Source of the DNA: Diabrotica undecimpunctata
Taxonomy: Eukaryota; Arthropoda; Insecta; Coleoptera; Chrysomelidae
Direction: 5' to 3'
NCBI RefSeq assembly: GCF_040954645.1
Contig: NC_092808.1
Location: 84,823,389-84,887,388, forward strand
Length of the DNA: 64,000 bases
The notes beneath the pieces are model-generated. The model saw nothing but the letters and a program-made list of their open reading frames with translations. It was not told the origin of the DNA and did no database searches. This document shows positions 33,458 to 44,503 of this stretch, one piece after another. The position numbers and the translations under genes are program-made. Positions within the stretch are counted from its first letter, which is position 1. The number at the start of each line of letters is the position of its first letter.

Positions 33458-34343
33458 TAGGGTGATTGATTAGTGTGAGAAAGCTCAGTAGATCTGTTAT
33501 AGTAAAAATTACAAAAAAAGTTATTGACAAAAATTGTAGGCAGCTTTAAACTCCAAATTTTAAAATTAGTTATAATCTTACAGGGTGTTCCATAAGATAT
33601 TGGTAGACCAAACTTATGTTTTTGTAAACGGAACACCCTGTATTTTATTTTAAATTTCAAATCTGCTTCACTTCCACATGTTATACCGGGTATTTAAAAA
33701 GTTATAACCAATACTACCTGAAAATCGTATCAAGTTTAACTCCCTGTATAATTAAAAAGGAGTATAGGAACATTGATCTATTGCAACCATAGTTTTTTAA
33801 TAATTGTTAAATATTATAAAACATATTCGTTTTCATAATATTCGTTAAATCAAATACAGGGTACGTCAAAATGCAAGTTCATTATTTTCTTGGTAATTTT
33901 AAATAGAACACCCTGTATTTTATATCACTATCGAAAAGTACTAATATCGTACTTCAAATTTTATGAAGTACTCCCTATACCTAAAGTTATCAGTTTTCTA
34001 GATATTTTTATTTTTCCATCAAAGTATTAATTTGGTAGATATTTCAACGTTTACCAATAATTATTGGGAGTTGGCCATGATTGATTTGTCAGAAACTGAC
34101 AGTTTGACATTATTGTTTATTAATTCAGTATTGGGGTACACCGTAAATTAGCAACAATTATTTAGTAATTCAGTAATTAATTCAATTTAAATTAACAATA
34201 ATGAATTTTACTACTGATGAAATGGTAGCTATGATCTGAATATTGGGGGAATGCAATAAAAATTCATTACTATCAGCTAGAATTTATCAAGAATGGTTTC
34301 CAGATAGGCGGCAACCTAGACAAGATACATTTGAAAAATTGAC
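33458..34343 (+). mobile_element. Mariner-like element, 5' end and transposase N-terminus
   Basis: The segment starts GGGTGATTGATTAGTGTGAG next to a short AT tract and carries several ACACCCTGTAT words in its long leader. At 34201 an ATG opens MNFTTDEMVAM, a stop, then ILGECNKNSLLSARIYQEWF and PDRRQPRQDTFEKL. This is the DUF4817-type helix-turn-helix found at the N-terminus of many insect mariner-related transposases. It is cut at about 34345 by a Penelope-like fragment. Confidence 0.65.
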
Positions 34344-34353
34344 ATGGGAATTT

Positions 34354-34641
34354 CTATTGTAACATGCTATGCCAATTTATGTTGTATAGGTTCTTTTTTA
34401 GGAATTTGTTTTTAAGTCTAATAATGTTTAAATCTAGAAAATTTTTGGATTGATTCTGTTCTGTTTCTAATGTAAATTCAATATAACTATTGAGTAAATT
34501 CATGTAAGATAAAAATTGGTCAAATTGTCTGTTAGTTCCTGTAAAGCATACCAGTATATATCGTCCACATAATATCTCCACCAATTTAAAAAACTGTTTG
34601 AATACGGGGTGTTTTGAAATCTTTGTTTCTATATGATCCAT
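34354..34641 (-). pseudogene. Penelope-like reverse transcriptase fragment
   Basis: On the minus strand 95 residues read KQFFKLVEILCGRYILVCFT, then GTNRQFDQFLSYMNLLNSYI and EFTLETE, ending with FLDLNI. This corresponds to the catalytic YVDDI region and the following conserved block of Penelope-like RTs (F...LN..H..I.FT.E.E....FLDL). The YVDD box itself is altered (GRYIL), so it is inactive. Confidence 0.7.
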
Positions 34642-35329
34642 AAAAATATCTGAGTATCTAGTTATATATTATATAGTATAATAGATAATTAGATATTATA
34701 GATATAATCAGATAATCATAAATTTGCATAAATCAAGACTACTTTGAGTTTAATAATCAAATATATCTAAATAACAGTGCAGGACTTATCATGGGTAATG
34801 AATAAGATTTGAAATAATGAAAAATAGGGTGCGGTCGATCATAAGAGAAAATAGGAGATTGAATGTGGAAGGATGCAAGAAAGAACAGATTGTATTGCCT
34901 CAAGTAAAAATACCCACATTTGAGGTACATATGAATAATGGGTAACGTTCCATGTTCCATGATTTGTTTAAACGTTTGATATATATGTAACGATAATTTT
35001 GCCTACCACATTGGGATCACTATAGGGGATTGAAAATTGGGGACAGAAATTACTGGGGTGGAGATAGGGTAAGCAAAACAAACCGGAACGTTTGCGAATG
35101 GCTACTCAGGGTTTTTTTTGGAGAGCTGGGTCGTAGATAAGTGAATGAAACAAGGGGACTGCAATGGGACAACTGCAAAAATGAAACAAAAGGGGTACCT
35201 ACATGGGTCTCCTGGACAAAAACAACACAAGAAGGTTCTTAAGCTATTTAAAGTAAGGACACCGCTTACAAGAATCTTCCTGCTCGGTGGAAAGATAGGC
35301 TTTTCTTTCCCGGTTTTCACCCAATGTTG
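34642..35329. other. Unassigned AT-rich DNA
   Basis: I recognise no gene. A purine-rich stretch at 34800-35200 has short frames only. Confidence 0.4.
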
Positions 35330-36311
35330 ATTTTTCCTTTATAAGTTCTGGGGTTGGAACTGGACTTAAATTTACTGCAAACAAACAAATGCATCTCACA
35401 CTGCAAAGATAGTCTGGAATGACCTGCCACAAACAAAATGTGGCATGTGGTTAATCTCCACGGAAGCAAACTACAGTGCTGCCTGGAAAATGTTACAAGA
35501 TATGTGGAATAACCTAAGGATTAATTTATTTATATTAATAAAGATATTTTAGGCTGCAGAGATAAAAGAACCTTCAGCAAAGGCGCTGAAAACATTATAT
35601 GACAGTCTCCGCGAATGCTTAGAAGTGATTAGTGGACTAGGTGTAATAACAAAATCCTGGAGCCCTGGCATAATAAAGTGGGAGACGCAAACCATGGCAT
35701 TATATGAAACATCAATTCAAGATATTAGGGACATTCCGACACATAGAACAACACAGGAATTCCTGCAAAGAAGGTTACAAACATTAGAGATGTTGGAAAC
35801 TGATATAGGGATTATACGGAGTTTCTATCTGTTGGAAACTGATATAGGGAACTGATTATACGGAGTTTCTAACTCTAAAACTACGAGAAAAAAACAAAAT
35901 TTTAAAGAAAAGCAATGGAACGATAGATATTTACTACACAAAAGGGAAGTAGCATGTTATTGCTCTCATAAATGTAAAGAATGTAATGGACGACACCATT
36001 CATTGCCACACATAGCAGAAGGTCGGTATGATAACAGAAGAAATTCTGAAAACAGAAAACGACAAAATAGACCCAATTCCAGTGGGTCAGAAAGTCGATA
36101 TGATAACAGAAGGGATTCTGAAATCAGATGGCCACAAAATAGACCCAATTCTAGTCGGATCATAAGTGACAACAGTTACAGGGGATCGTCAACAGAGAAT
36201 CGAGAGAATACCGTGAGCTATCTAAATCATCATAATGAAGAAGTGGTACTTGCAACAGGATTAGTACGAGTAAGAGACTCAAAAGGAAGTTCGCAGTTAA
36301 TGAAACATTAA
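35330..36311 (+). pseudogene. BEL/Pao-type Gag with start of protease region
   Basis: Across small frame changes the translation shows [20 protein letters not shown] (near 35465), then [20 protein letters not shown] and [12 protein letters not shown], the DUF1759-like Gag of BEL/Pao elements (W..L...Y.N ... L..L.D.....L..L..LG.....W). Near 35950-36000 it has a C-X-C-X4-C-X5-H zinc-binding pattern (CYCSHKCKECNGRHHSL). The last frame (36003-36311) ends VVLATGLVRVRDSKG, the start of the protease region. An imperfect duplication near 35795-35850 causes a stop. Confidence 0.65.
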
Positions 36312-37889
36312 GAAACTCAATGTAGACTATCAAAATAAAGCAAATGACCAATGCAGATTATTATTAAATTGTAGAAAATTTTCAAATAATATAGTGTAGA
36401 TACCTACTAATACATATGTAGTTTACGAACAACTCCATTAATCCAAAACCACACATCCACACATCTTAACGGTAGGCCTACTTTTGCTTAAAACTCTTAA
36501 CATTGATAGGGTTATTTTACATAACAAGAATTTTCACCCACACTTTTTAGTTGGAAAAAGTTAGTTAGTTTAGTTAGGAAAAATTGGGAATTCGCACGCA
36601 AACGATTTTTGGAACATTTCAATAACCAGGCGAAAAGTAACAACATTTCAAACTTTATGTCGTTTATGGTAAAAAAAGCTGGTTTTTTACCATAAAAAGG
36701 AAAATACCAATATTAGTAGCATATCGAGGATATACCATTTATGTTTTTTAAATAACAAGCATATAAAATCAGAATTAGTTGTTTATTGAGAGTAAAGTAA
36801 ATGTAATACCAAATAATAATCATGTCGGGATAGTATTATGAGGTTTTTTTCCGGGTTTTCCCCTTATGATTTACTATGGAATCACTAAGGAATAATTTTA
36901 CTGTCATCATGGCATATGGTTGTCTGTCACGAGTTACATGCTATGTGCTATGATTTTTTTTGGCGGATATTCGCAAGTTGATTTCATGTAATCGAATGAA
37001 CTATCTTACAATAAAGTCGTCCCAGGAACACAACTCAGCAATATTGGCTGTATCATTTTAAAATCGTCTACTTAAAAATGTATAATATATGTCTGTCATT
37101 GTTAATATTGAATTGTCAATATAAATGAGTCAGATAAAATTAAATTATTAGAAGAATTTTTTACCAAGTAACAAAAAACAAAATTTGTTTAATTTATTAA
37201 TATTTGTATTTTGAGAACGATTTTCGAAGTGGAAATTCCAATGTCATTAAACTTGCTTTAACCTTCAATTGTGGCTTATTCCCATTAAAATAGTAATTAC
37301 TTTAAAAATGCCACAAGAAAATAGCTTCAGAACATAATTTTTACTCGTAATATAATTTTAACTAATTTTGAATATACTCTATTTTCTTAGTTAAACAAAG
37401 TCTTATTTTTCCTGTTTGTTTTAATCTTCTCCTTGACTTTTGAGGTCACAATCGACTCATTACGATAAACTTGCGTATGGTGTTATTTGTCACTATCTAT
37501 TTTATTAGTTTATTGTTGTTACTTCCACAATACCCACACAAATATTTTTTGTTAAATATATTTTCGTGAGCTCGTTGATCAGTTTATTTTTTAAATAATT
37601 TAAAGTTTAAAAAACATGGATTATAAATTAATAATAACTCAAAAAAATTTTAAAATTAGCATATTACTTATTTGGTACAATAAATTACATGAACACTGGA
37701 TGGGAAATATGTGAAGAAAATTGACTTATTTTTTTCACCAAATATTACAATTGTGAATTACAGACTATCCCCAATAAATCACAGTCAATAGCTACAAACA
37801 TCTCACAAAAGACCAAGGCGACATAATCTACATCGTAGAAATATCACAAATTTTATTGGTATCACAAATTTAAGCTCTAAAAAGGGCCT
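36312..37889. other. Long AT-rich stretch without gene
   Basis: It includes a hairpin at about 36665-36705 (AAAAAAGCTGGTTTTTTACC), the second copy of the dispersed repeat (36979-37085), and a degraded member of the GTGGCTTATTCCC family near 37270. No coding capacity was seen. Confidence 0.45.
36979..37085. repeat. Dispersed repeat, copy 2
   Basis: Same orientation as 33333-33435; shared words include GTAATCGAATGAACTATC and ACAATAAAGTCGTCC. Confidence 0.6.
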
Positions 37890-38290
37890 TAAACTATCGT
37901 AGTTATGATAGTTTAAGGAGACTACTAATTTATCTTCTATGTACAGCATATAAAGTCCTCACGTATATTATAAATTAGCTGCTCCAACCAATAGCAGAAA
38001 ATATTATTGGAGAGTATCAGACGGACTTCCGACGGGGAAGATCGACACTAGATCAAATATTTACGGTCAAACAGATCTTGAGTAAATCATGGGAATATGA
38101 CATTGATGTTCACAACGTGTTTGTAGATTTCAAACAGGCATACGACTCAGTCAAAAGGAAAAAACTGTACAATATATTGGCTGAATTGGCAATACCACAC
38201 AAGCTAATTAGACTCATTACAGACACAATGGATGAAACGATTGATTTGTACCAATGGATTTCTAGATATATAACTGTACGTTTTAGGTGA
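37890..38290 (+). pseudogene. RTE/CR1-like reverse transcriptase fragment
   Basis: After a degraded start (LLCTAYKVL) the open part reads QPIAENIIGEYQTDFRRGRS, then TLDQIFTVKQIL and VFVDFKQAYDSVKRKKLYNI. These are the finger and first palm blocks, with the catalytic Asp in VDFKQAYDSV. The YADD part is missing. The YRGISLL-LCTAYKVL type marks a subfamily different from the copy at 22.0 kb. Confidence 0.75.
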
Positions 38291-38299
38291 AAAGGAGGA

Positions 38300-38610
38300 A
38301 ATTTCAATTTGAACATTAATTGCATCGCATGATGATTAAATGCAACCGAAACCTATTAACCACTTTTTAGAGTTTAGTTTACTTTTAGTTATTTTAGTAT
38401 TTGCATGCACATTTTACCAATTTTAATTGGATAATTATCAGAACCCTAGATGTAAGTATCTATTTAATTAGCTTACTTAAAAAATTATGCTTATTACATT
38501 TTTGGGTTACAAACTTATTTTCCAATTTAATTTGACTACTAATTTACAGTACTTAAACGGTAGGCTGCTAAAGTTGAAATAAATTTCAAAGCAAGCAAGC
38601 AAGCAAGCAA
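38300..38610 (+). repeat. Non-LTR 3' end with (CAAG)n tail
   Basis: AT-rich sequence ends GTTGAAATAAATTTCAAAGC followed by five CAAG units (38589-38610), as at the 3' end of several non-LTR families. It need not belong to the RT fragment just upstream. Confidence 0.4.
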
Positions 38611-39096
38611 TTTAATTAAACCCAGCCTGTGAGAAATGTTCACCCCTAAGAATTACGTTCGGGTGTAACAATTCATTGGAGCGAGGTGTATTAACTCGAG
38701 TAAAAACAGGAGTCACTCCACCGCGCTCGAATGCTCCAGACCATCCCTTTCCCCCCTATAGCACTCTGATGCGCGATAGGGGCACAACTATCAGCCAAAT
38801 GCTCTTCATGTGGAGATCCTGGGTAATAGAACCCCAACATGGTTTCCTAACCGAATTCAAAACTCAGGACAGCGCATTGTCGCTATATTCCTGTTATCTT
38901 AATGTGGCTTATCCGCGAACTAAAATTGCTTACTTGGGCCTCAAGTCTCCGCTCTGAGCTAGGCTCAGTTCGGCGACTTGGTGCTCAAGGGGTTGGGCCC
39001 TACATGCCCGAGTTTTTAGTGGTTTTTGTTAATATTTTTTTGTGGCTTGCGCCGGTTTTTGTTAGTAGTTTTTTGATTTTTTTGGTGGCCGAAGCC

Positions 39097-39097
<1 letters not shown>
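38611..39097. other. GC-richer unclassified segment beyond the Jockey poly(A)
   Basis: The composition changes abruptly against the neighbours. One minus-strand frame near the tract is Lys/Thr-rich. I cannot match the segment to a family; it could be the 5' part of another non-LTR element. Confidence 0.3.

Positions 39098-39150
<53 letters not shown>
39098..39150 (-). other. Poly(A) tail of the Jockey element
   Basis: About 50 T residues on the plus strand, i.e. the 3' poly(A) of the minus-strand element, mark its 3' end. Retention of such a long tail fits a recent insertion. Confidence 0.8.
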
Positions 39151-39151
<1 letters not shown>

Positions 39152-39393
39152 TTGTTTTTTGGATTTTTTTTGTAGGATGCCTGAAACATAAAATCAGAAT
39201 TAGTGCATATTTATATAATAAATTATCTACATAAAATTTACTGGGTCCACGCTGTACGTTGCGATTGTCCACAAGGGTTATGAGCTACGAACTATCTTCA
39301 TTGTGCGTTGTTGTTGTTTTTTGAAGTGTTTTCTCTCTGGTGTCTTGTTTTCTCTCTGGTGTGATTGTTGATTTTCTCTCTAGTATTATGATT

Positions 39394-42075
39394 TTATTGT
39401 ACTATTTGTTGTTTGGGTCTTTTGTGCTTCCATCTGTGGAAAGCGTCATACCTCAATATCTCTCGCAATATGTGGTTGGGGTGGTTCTCTATCTCCGCGA
39501 ACTTTGTCCTAGCTTTTTCTTTCATTGTGTCGGTCACTCTGATTTGTTGTAGTTCTCTAAAGAGAAATCTTTCTGCTACGTATCTCGGTACGTTGACTGC
39601 TTCTCTTAGGCTGTTGTTATGTGCCGCTTGTATTTTCTTTTTTGATGTATTGCATATGTGTCCCCATGCGAGAGATGCATATGTTAGTATAGGAAGAATT
39701 ATACAATTTATTAATCTTATTTTTGTTTTCAATCTAAGTTTGCTTTTTCTTCCTGCTAGGCCTCTTATTGATGCTCTTGCCATGTTGGCTTTTTGTACTG
39801 TAGCTTCTACATGTTTGCTAAATGTTAAGCCTTTGTCTATGATTACTCCGAGGTATTTTGCTTCACTTTTCCACTCGATAGGATTGTCTTGCACAGTTAC
39901 CTGTTCTTCTGGTTGTTGGTGCCTCTTTTTGAAAAGAACAGCCTGTGTCTTTTCGGAGTTTATAGCGATTTTCCATTTTAAACTCCATTCTTCTATGTCA
40001 TCTACCGCTGTTTGTAAGTTGTTTACCGCTATGTCTACATTTCTGTGTTTGGCCGCTATCGCTGTGTCGTCGGCATAGAGGCTTAGTAGTGTACCTGGTG
40101 TTCTAGGTATGTCTGCTGTGTATATCGTATACAGTAGAGGTGACAGTACCGCTCCCTGTGGCACTCCAGCCTCCGGGTTCCCGAGTTCGGATAGGACTTG
40201 TCCTATCCGGACTCTGAAACTACGATTGCTTAAGTACGAAGAGATTAGTCTTGTCATTGCTCCGCTGTAGCCGTATCGTCTCATTTTGTAGATAAGTCCT
40301 TTATGCCAGACTCTGTCGAAAGCTTTGCTTACATCTAGGAAGACAGCTCCTGTGAATTGTTTGTCATTAAATCCAGCTGCTATGTACTCTGTTAATCTGA
40401 GTACTTGTAGCTCACTGGAGTGTTCTGATCTAAAACCGAATTGGGCTTCGGGTATTATATCTAATCTGTCTGTTTCAGCTTGGAGTCTGGCGAGTATTAT
40501 TCTCTCTACAATCTTGCTGATTGCAGGTAGTAAGCTTATTGGCCTGTAGTTTTGCGGGAATGTGCTGTTTTTTCCGGGCTTTGGTAACATTATGACATGA
40601 GCCTCTTTCCATCTGTTTGGGAATTTCTTGAATCTTAGCATCGCGTTGATAATATTTGTTAGATATACTATGGCTCTCGCTGGTAAGTATTTTAGAGCCC
40701 TGTTCGTTATTTGATCAGGACCAGGTGCTTTTTTCGGCGAGCTATTTTTAATTAGCTCGTTTATCTCCTCCGGTGATGTAGGAGGGATGATTTCGTTCGG
40801 GTTTTCGGGTCTTCCTCTTTGTCTTTCGACTTCTTCTATGAAGTCGATGTCCTCATCTGGGTGGTAATTTAATGTACACTCTCTTTCGAGAGTACTCCTC
40901 ATTACTTCTGCTTTTTCCTCTGTGGTGTAGACTATTCCGTTTTCTCCATGTAATGGAGGGATTTGCTTTCTGTCGTTTCTCAGTATTCTCTGGAGCCTCC
41001 AAATATTTTGCATATTTGGTCCTTGCTCCTCCATGTCTCTTATGTGGTTTTCCCAGCTTTCACTACGGTGTTGTTGTAGTGCTGTTTTGACCTCTCTGTT
41101 TAGCCTATTTGCTCTATTTTTGTCTGCCTGGTTCCTTGTCCTTCTCGCTGTCTGCTTTGCTCTGTTCTTTTCCCTTATTAAGTCTTTTATTGCTTGTGGT
41201 ATATCCTTAAATCTTCCCGTGTGCATTTCTACTTCCTCTTCTGTAGTGCTGTTTCTGAGTGCTTGTTGGATGATGTTTTCCAACTCTAGGACTCTGTCTT
41301 CTATTTCTCGTGGGTTGTCTATCACCGGAACTATGTTAATTCCAGTGCTCACGAGTCTTTTAAAGTTTGTCCACTTTGTTTTCTTTTTAACTCTTTTGAT
41401 TGTACTTTCTTCTTCCCACGTTCCTAGTTCTAATAGGATGGGGTTGTGGTCCGTTGTGCCTTCGTTTAATGTTTGTATTTCTGTTTGTAGTCCTAGGTTT
41501 CTTGCTACTACAATGTCTATGTGTGTAGGAAGTCCGTTTCCTGGGTAATGCGTTGGGTCTGTGGGGCCCATTGCCATAACGTCGTCATTATTTTCTATGT
41601 ATGTGTTTAGTAGTCTTCCGTTTCTGTTCGTAGCTCTGTCGTTCCAGTTTGGGGATCTTGCGTTTAGGTCTCCTATTATGATTGAGGGTTCGTTGTTTAG
41701 GAACATATTTAAGTCGTCTTCAATCAGTAGGTCTTGTGGTCTTACGTAGGCGGAGGTAATTCTGACTTCTCCTTGCCTCATTTGTACTCTTATTGTTGTT
41801 GCTTGCATAGTATTTAGTTGTGGTGTTAGAATTCTGATGTGACCTATGCCTTTTTTCACTAATATTGCTGTGCCACCTGATCTTGCTGTGTTGTCGTTCC
41901 TGTATATGTCGTAGCCTGGAAACTTGATGTTGATGTTGTTCGTGAGCTTTGTTTCCTGTATTGCCACGACGTCCATTTCATATCTATTGACCAGTTCGTC
42001 CAGTATATTCTGGTTGGTCCTTATGCCTCCTGGGTTCCAGGAGCCTATCCTCAAGTATCCCCTGTTTGCTTGCAC
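39394..42075 (-). CDS. Jockey ORF2: endonuclease and reverse transcriptase
   Basis: The 893-codon frame starts with an apurinic-type endonuclease (residues ~10-225): SWNPGGIRTNQNI, AIQETKL, IIGDLNARSPNWND and the TDHNPILLEL block. The reverse transcriptase (about 450-750) has KAPGPDQI, NYRPISLLPAISKIVERIIL, FLDVSKAFDRVWHKGL, GVPQGAVLSPLLYTIYTAD and the catalytic YADDTAIAA. A Cys/His-poor tail with YLGVIIDKGLTFSKHV and ILTYASLAWG follows. Length and order agree with Jockey ORF2. The frame begins at GTG overlapping the ORF1 stop (TAGTG); the next in-frame ATG is at residue 34, inside the endonuclease. The protein nicks DNA and reverse-transcribes the element at the nick. Confidence 0.92.
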   Translation of the reverse strand: MQANRGYLRIGSWNPGGIRTNQNILDELVNRYEMDVVAIQETKLTNNINIKFPGYDIYRNDNTARSGGTAILVKKGIGHIRILTPQLNTMQATTIRVQMRQGEVRITSAYVRPQDLLIEDDLNMFLNNEPSIIIGDLNARSPNWNDRATNRNGRLLNTYIENNDDVMAMGPTDPTHYPGNGLPTHIDIVVARNLGLQTEIQTLNEGTTDHNPILLELGTWEEESTIKRVKKKTKWTNFKRLVSTGINIVPVIDNPREIEDRVLELENIIQQALRNSTTEEEVEMHTGRFKDIPQAIKDLIREKNRAKQTARRTRNQADKNRANRLNREVKTALQQHRSESWENHIRDMEEQGPNMQNIWRLQRILRNDRKQIPPLHGENGIVYTTEEKAEVMRSTLERECTLNYHPDEDIDFIEEVERQRGRPENPNEIIPPTSPEEINELIKNSSPKKAPGPDQITNRALKYLPARAIVYLTNIINAMLRFKKFPNRWKEAHVIMLPKPGKNSTFPQNYRPISLLPAISKIVERIILARLQAETDRLDIIPEAQFGFRSEHSSELQVLRLTEYIAAGFNDKQFTGAVFLDVSKAFDRVWHKGLIYKMRRYGYSGAMTRLISSYLSNRSFRVRIGQVLSELGNPEAGVPQGAVLSPLLYTIYTADIPRTPGTLLSLYADDTAIAAKHRNVDIAVNNLQTAVDDIEEWSLKWKIAINSEKTQAVLFKKRHQQPEEQVTVQDNPIEWKSEAKYLGVIIDKGLTFSKHVEATVQKANMARASIRGLAGRKSKLRLKTKIRLINCIILPILTYASLAWGHICNTSKKKIQAAHNNSLREAVNVPRYVAERFLFRELQQIRVTDTMKEKARTKFAEIENHPNHILREILRYDAFHRWKHKRPKQQIVQ

Positions 42076-43838
42076 TAGTTCAGTGCTAGCTTTATATCTG
42101 CAATCGCCTCGTGGACAATTCTAGTGACCAGTTCCTTAACTGAGTTCACTAGGCCGTCTTGCTGTTGTTTCGAGATCAAGATGGTGTTCTCGGTATTTTG
42201 CGCTTTTGCTGCCTGTGCGTAGGAAGGTCCACTTGATGTTTGTTGCGGCCTTGTTTGCGGGGCTTGTTGTCTCTGTGGTTGTTTTCTTCCCCAGGTTGGG
42301 CATCTGGGGCATCCTCTGAAGTTTGCCGGGTGTTGACCCTGGCAGTTGGCACATTTTGCCTTTTGTTCTCGGGGCATTTGGCAGTTTCTTGTGGAGTGAT
42401 TTTCTCCGCATCGTACGCATCGAGGTGTCTTAAAACACGCTCTCTGCGCGTGGTGGTACCCCTGGCAGTTGAAACACTGCGTGGGCCCAGTTGCTTTTCT
42501 GAGGTCTTCGATGTGAACCTTCATATGCATCAGATTAGTAATGCGCCTGGCTTTTTCCACGTCCTCCTTCTCCAGTGTCAGCACAAACATTGGTAGATTT
42601 CTTTTATCACTCTTTCTGGAAATCATATTCTTTATTGATTCACATTCGATATCATACTCTTCTTTGAGAGTATTGAACATTTCTGTAACGTCTGTGTTTG
42701 GAGGTAGTCCTCTTAAAACCATTCTTGGTTTTATGTCTTCCTCTAGTGGGAAGGCAATCCACTGTATAGGTGTATTTTGACTATACTCCTCTATGATTTT
42801 TACCATAGACCTATAATCTTCTGGATTTTTCGCTTGTATTAACGTTTCTCGTCCACTTCTCGATAGTCTATTCGACGTTATCACCTTCTTTTTCTGAGCA
42901 ATGTCTAGTATTGCTCCTGTCTGGCTGACGCTCTGTAATTTAATTACAGGCGGCTTTGGTTTCCACGTTGGTTTATCTTGTTTCGTGGTTTGTTCTCCGT
43001 CGGTTTCCATTGCTTGTGCTTGGCATGGAGTCGGAGGGCGTGGTGTAGCGCGCGCATCTCTTTCCTGATGACACTCTAGTTCTGTTGCACTAGGGGTCGC
43101 TAGTGGAGGGAAGTCTTCCTTCACGGCCTTCTTCTTGCTGTTTTTGGGTTCTTCTGCTTGTTTTCCCTTTTTTGTATTTTCTATTGTTGTTTTTGTCTTT
43201 GGGATTGTTCCCGTGGACTTTTCTGCGGTTGCTTTTGTCTTTGGGATTGTTCCCGTAGACTTTTCCGGTTTTGACGCCTTTTTGGCTTGGGTTTCCCAGG
43301 TATCTTCTTTGCTGCTCTCTTTTGAGACCGTTTCTGTTGTCTTCTTGGTTTTTTTATTTTCTTTTCCATTGCTAAGTTCTTGGAACTTTGAGTCAATGTG
43401 GCCAATTATTGTTTTTTGCGAGGTTACTATCGTATCCTGCAGTTCTTCAATTTTCTGTTTTAGTGCTGCTATTTCGGCGTCCTTTTCTTTCAATATCATC
43501 TTCATCTTTGCCAGTGCGGACTTTTCGTCCTCACTGCTCCTCTGTCTCATCCTTTTTGTAGTGGCTCGTTTTTCGAGCGGTACGTCGTCGTCAGTGGAGT
43601 ACATTTCTTTTTCGCGGTTTCCCTCCGCCCTGTCTTTTGTTCGTTTTTTCTTGGTCTTGGGGCGTTTGAAGTCCCCTTCGTGTATGTCCTCGGTGGGGAG
43701 ATTTTCAAAGATCTCGTAATTTGTGTCCTGGTCTTCTAGGAGGGCATCATAGATATTATAGTTGAGTTTATACCTCGAACTATAACCATTGGGGCTTGGA
43801 GTGGCCTTTCGGCAGGGTGGGGATCGTGACCGATCCAT
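42075..43838 (-). CDS. Jockey ORF1: nucleic-acid-binding Gag-like protein
   Basis: The 587-residue protein opens MDRSRSPPCRKATPSP. A highly charged Lys/Glu region with coiled-coil character (about 95-180, KMKMILKEKDAEIAALKQKI) and a Lys/Thr-rich low-complexity stretch follow. Around residues 340-460 lies a domain leading to PTQCFNCQGYHHAQRAC, the first of three zinc knuckles. The others are CVRCGENHSTRNC and a degenerate CANCQGQHPANFRGC. ORF1 proteins coat the element RNA and target it to the nucleus or telomere-proximal sites. No stop or frameshift is seen. ORF2 follows with a one-base overlap. Confidence 0.9.
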   Translation of the reverse strand: MDRSRSPPCRKATPSPNGYSSRYKLNYNIYDALLEDQDTNYEIFENLPTEDIHEGDFKRPKTKKKRTKDRAEGNREKEMYSTDDDVPLEKRATTKRMRQRSSEDEKSALAKMKMILKEKDAEIAALKQKIEELQDTIVTSQKTIIGHIDSKFQELSNGKENKKTKKTTETVSKESSKEDTWETQAKKASKPEKSTGTIPKTKATAEKSTGTIPKTKTTIENTKKGKQAEEPKNSKKKAVKEDFPPLATPSATELECHQERDARATPRPPTPCQAQAMETDGEQTTKQDKPTWKPKPPVIKLQSVSQTGAILDIAQKKKVITSNRLSRSGRETLIQAKNPEDYRSMVKIIEEYSQNTPIQWIAFPLEEDIKPRMVLRGLPPNTDVTEMFNTLKEEYDIECESIKNMISRKSDKRNLPMFVLTLEKEDVEKARRITNLMHMKVHIEDLRKATGPTQCFNCQGYHHAQRACFKTPRCVRCGENHSTRNCQMPREQKAKCANCQGQHPANFRGCPRCPTWGRKQPQRQQAPQTRPQQTSSGPSYAQAAKAQNTENTILISKQQQDGLVNSVKELVTRIVHEAIADIKLALN

Positions 43839-44365
43839 AATCGCGTGGGGTGGAAGTCCTAATCTTTGGAGGAAAGCTTATTTTTTGACCGTCTGACCCG
43901 TTGTCAGCACGGCTTCTGGGTGCCACCCAGTACCTTTACTCGGAAGTTCACGCTCTAGGCAGAACTAGAGTGGGATCCGCTTGAATTTCTTACCTCCCTG
44001 ACCTTGGGGCCGTGTCTGCCAGGTGTAATTTCTAAAATATTACACCTCACAGTGTCATCCCAATCGTAGTACAGGAAGTATCCCGACGGGCTAAGCCCGT
44101 TTACTTTTTCACTTGCCTATGCCTTGATTTTGGCCTCCGTGAAGATTCGATTAATACAAATCTCCCCGGTTCAGCTTTGTCTCGGCATAGGCTTTTGCCT
44201 CTAGTGGCCTCGGCCGCGGCTAACGCAAGTCTCCGCTCTGCCGTGCTTACATTCACGGCACAGACTGATAAGTCCGGCTTCGACTCAACGCTGCAGCTCC
44301 TCGGCGGTCTTCAGGTGTCGCTTCTACTGCACGTCCGTACTGTTCAGCGGCTGACGCTGAACTGA
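43839..44365 (-). promoter_or_regulatory. Jockey 5' leader, presumed internal promoter
   Basis: About 525 bp of GC-rich DNA precede the ORF1 ATG on the minus strand. Jockey-type elements carry an internal polymerase II promoter in this leader. It contains a palindromic patch near 44080-44100 (GACGGGCTAAGCCCGTTT). The 5' boundary is judged from the sharp drop in GC near 44365. Confidence 0.45.
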
Positions 44366-44503
44366 ATAAATTTCAGACTTCTTGGTTGTGTTATATATTC
44401 ATCCAGCATCGGAACAGACTATGTACAGCTGTGTACTTTGGAAAAATTAGACAAGCTGTGGTAAGGTTATGTCATGTGGGTGAGCAGCTCCGAATGTCCA
44501 CGC

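Larger units (their letters stand above)
39098..44365 (-). mobile_element. Jockey-type non-LTR retrotransposon, nearly full length
   Basis: In minus orientation there is a GC-rich 5' leader (44365-43839), ORF1 (43838-42075), ORF2 (42075-39394), a 240-bp 3' untranslated region and a poly(A) tail of about 50 (T-run at 39098-39150). Both ORFs are open, so the copy is young. The composition (GC-rich) contrasts with the AT-rich surroundings. The exact 5' end and target duplication were not resolved. Confidence 0.9.

Noticed and set aside
39413..43719. Several plus-strand ORFs of 70-220 codons
   Set aside because: All are antisense shadows of the Jockey ORF1 and ORF2, whose domains are unambiguous on the minus strand.
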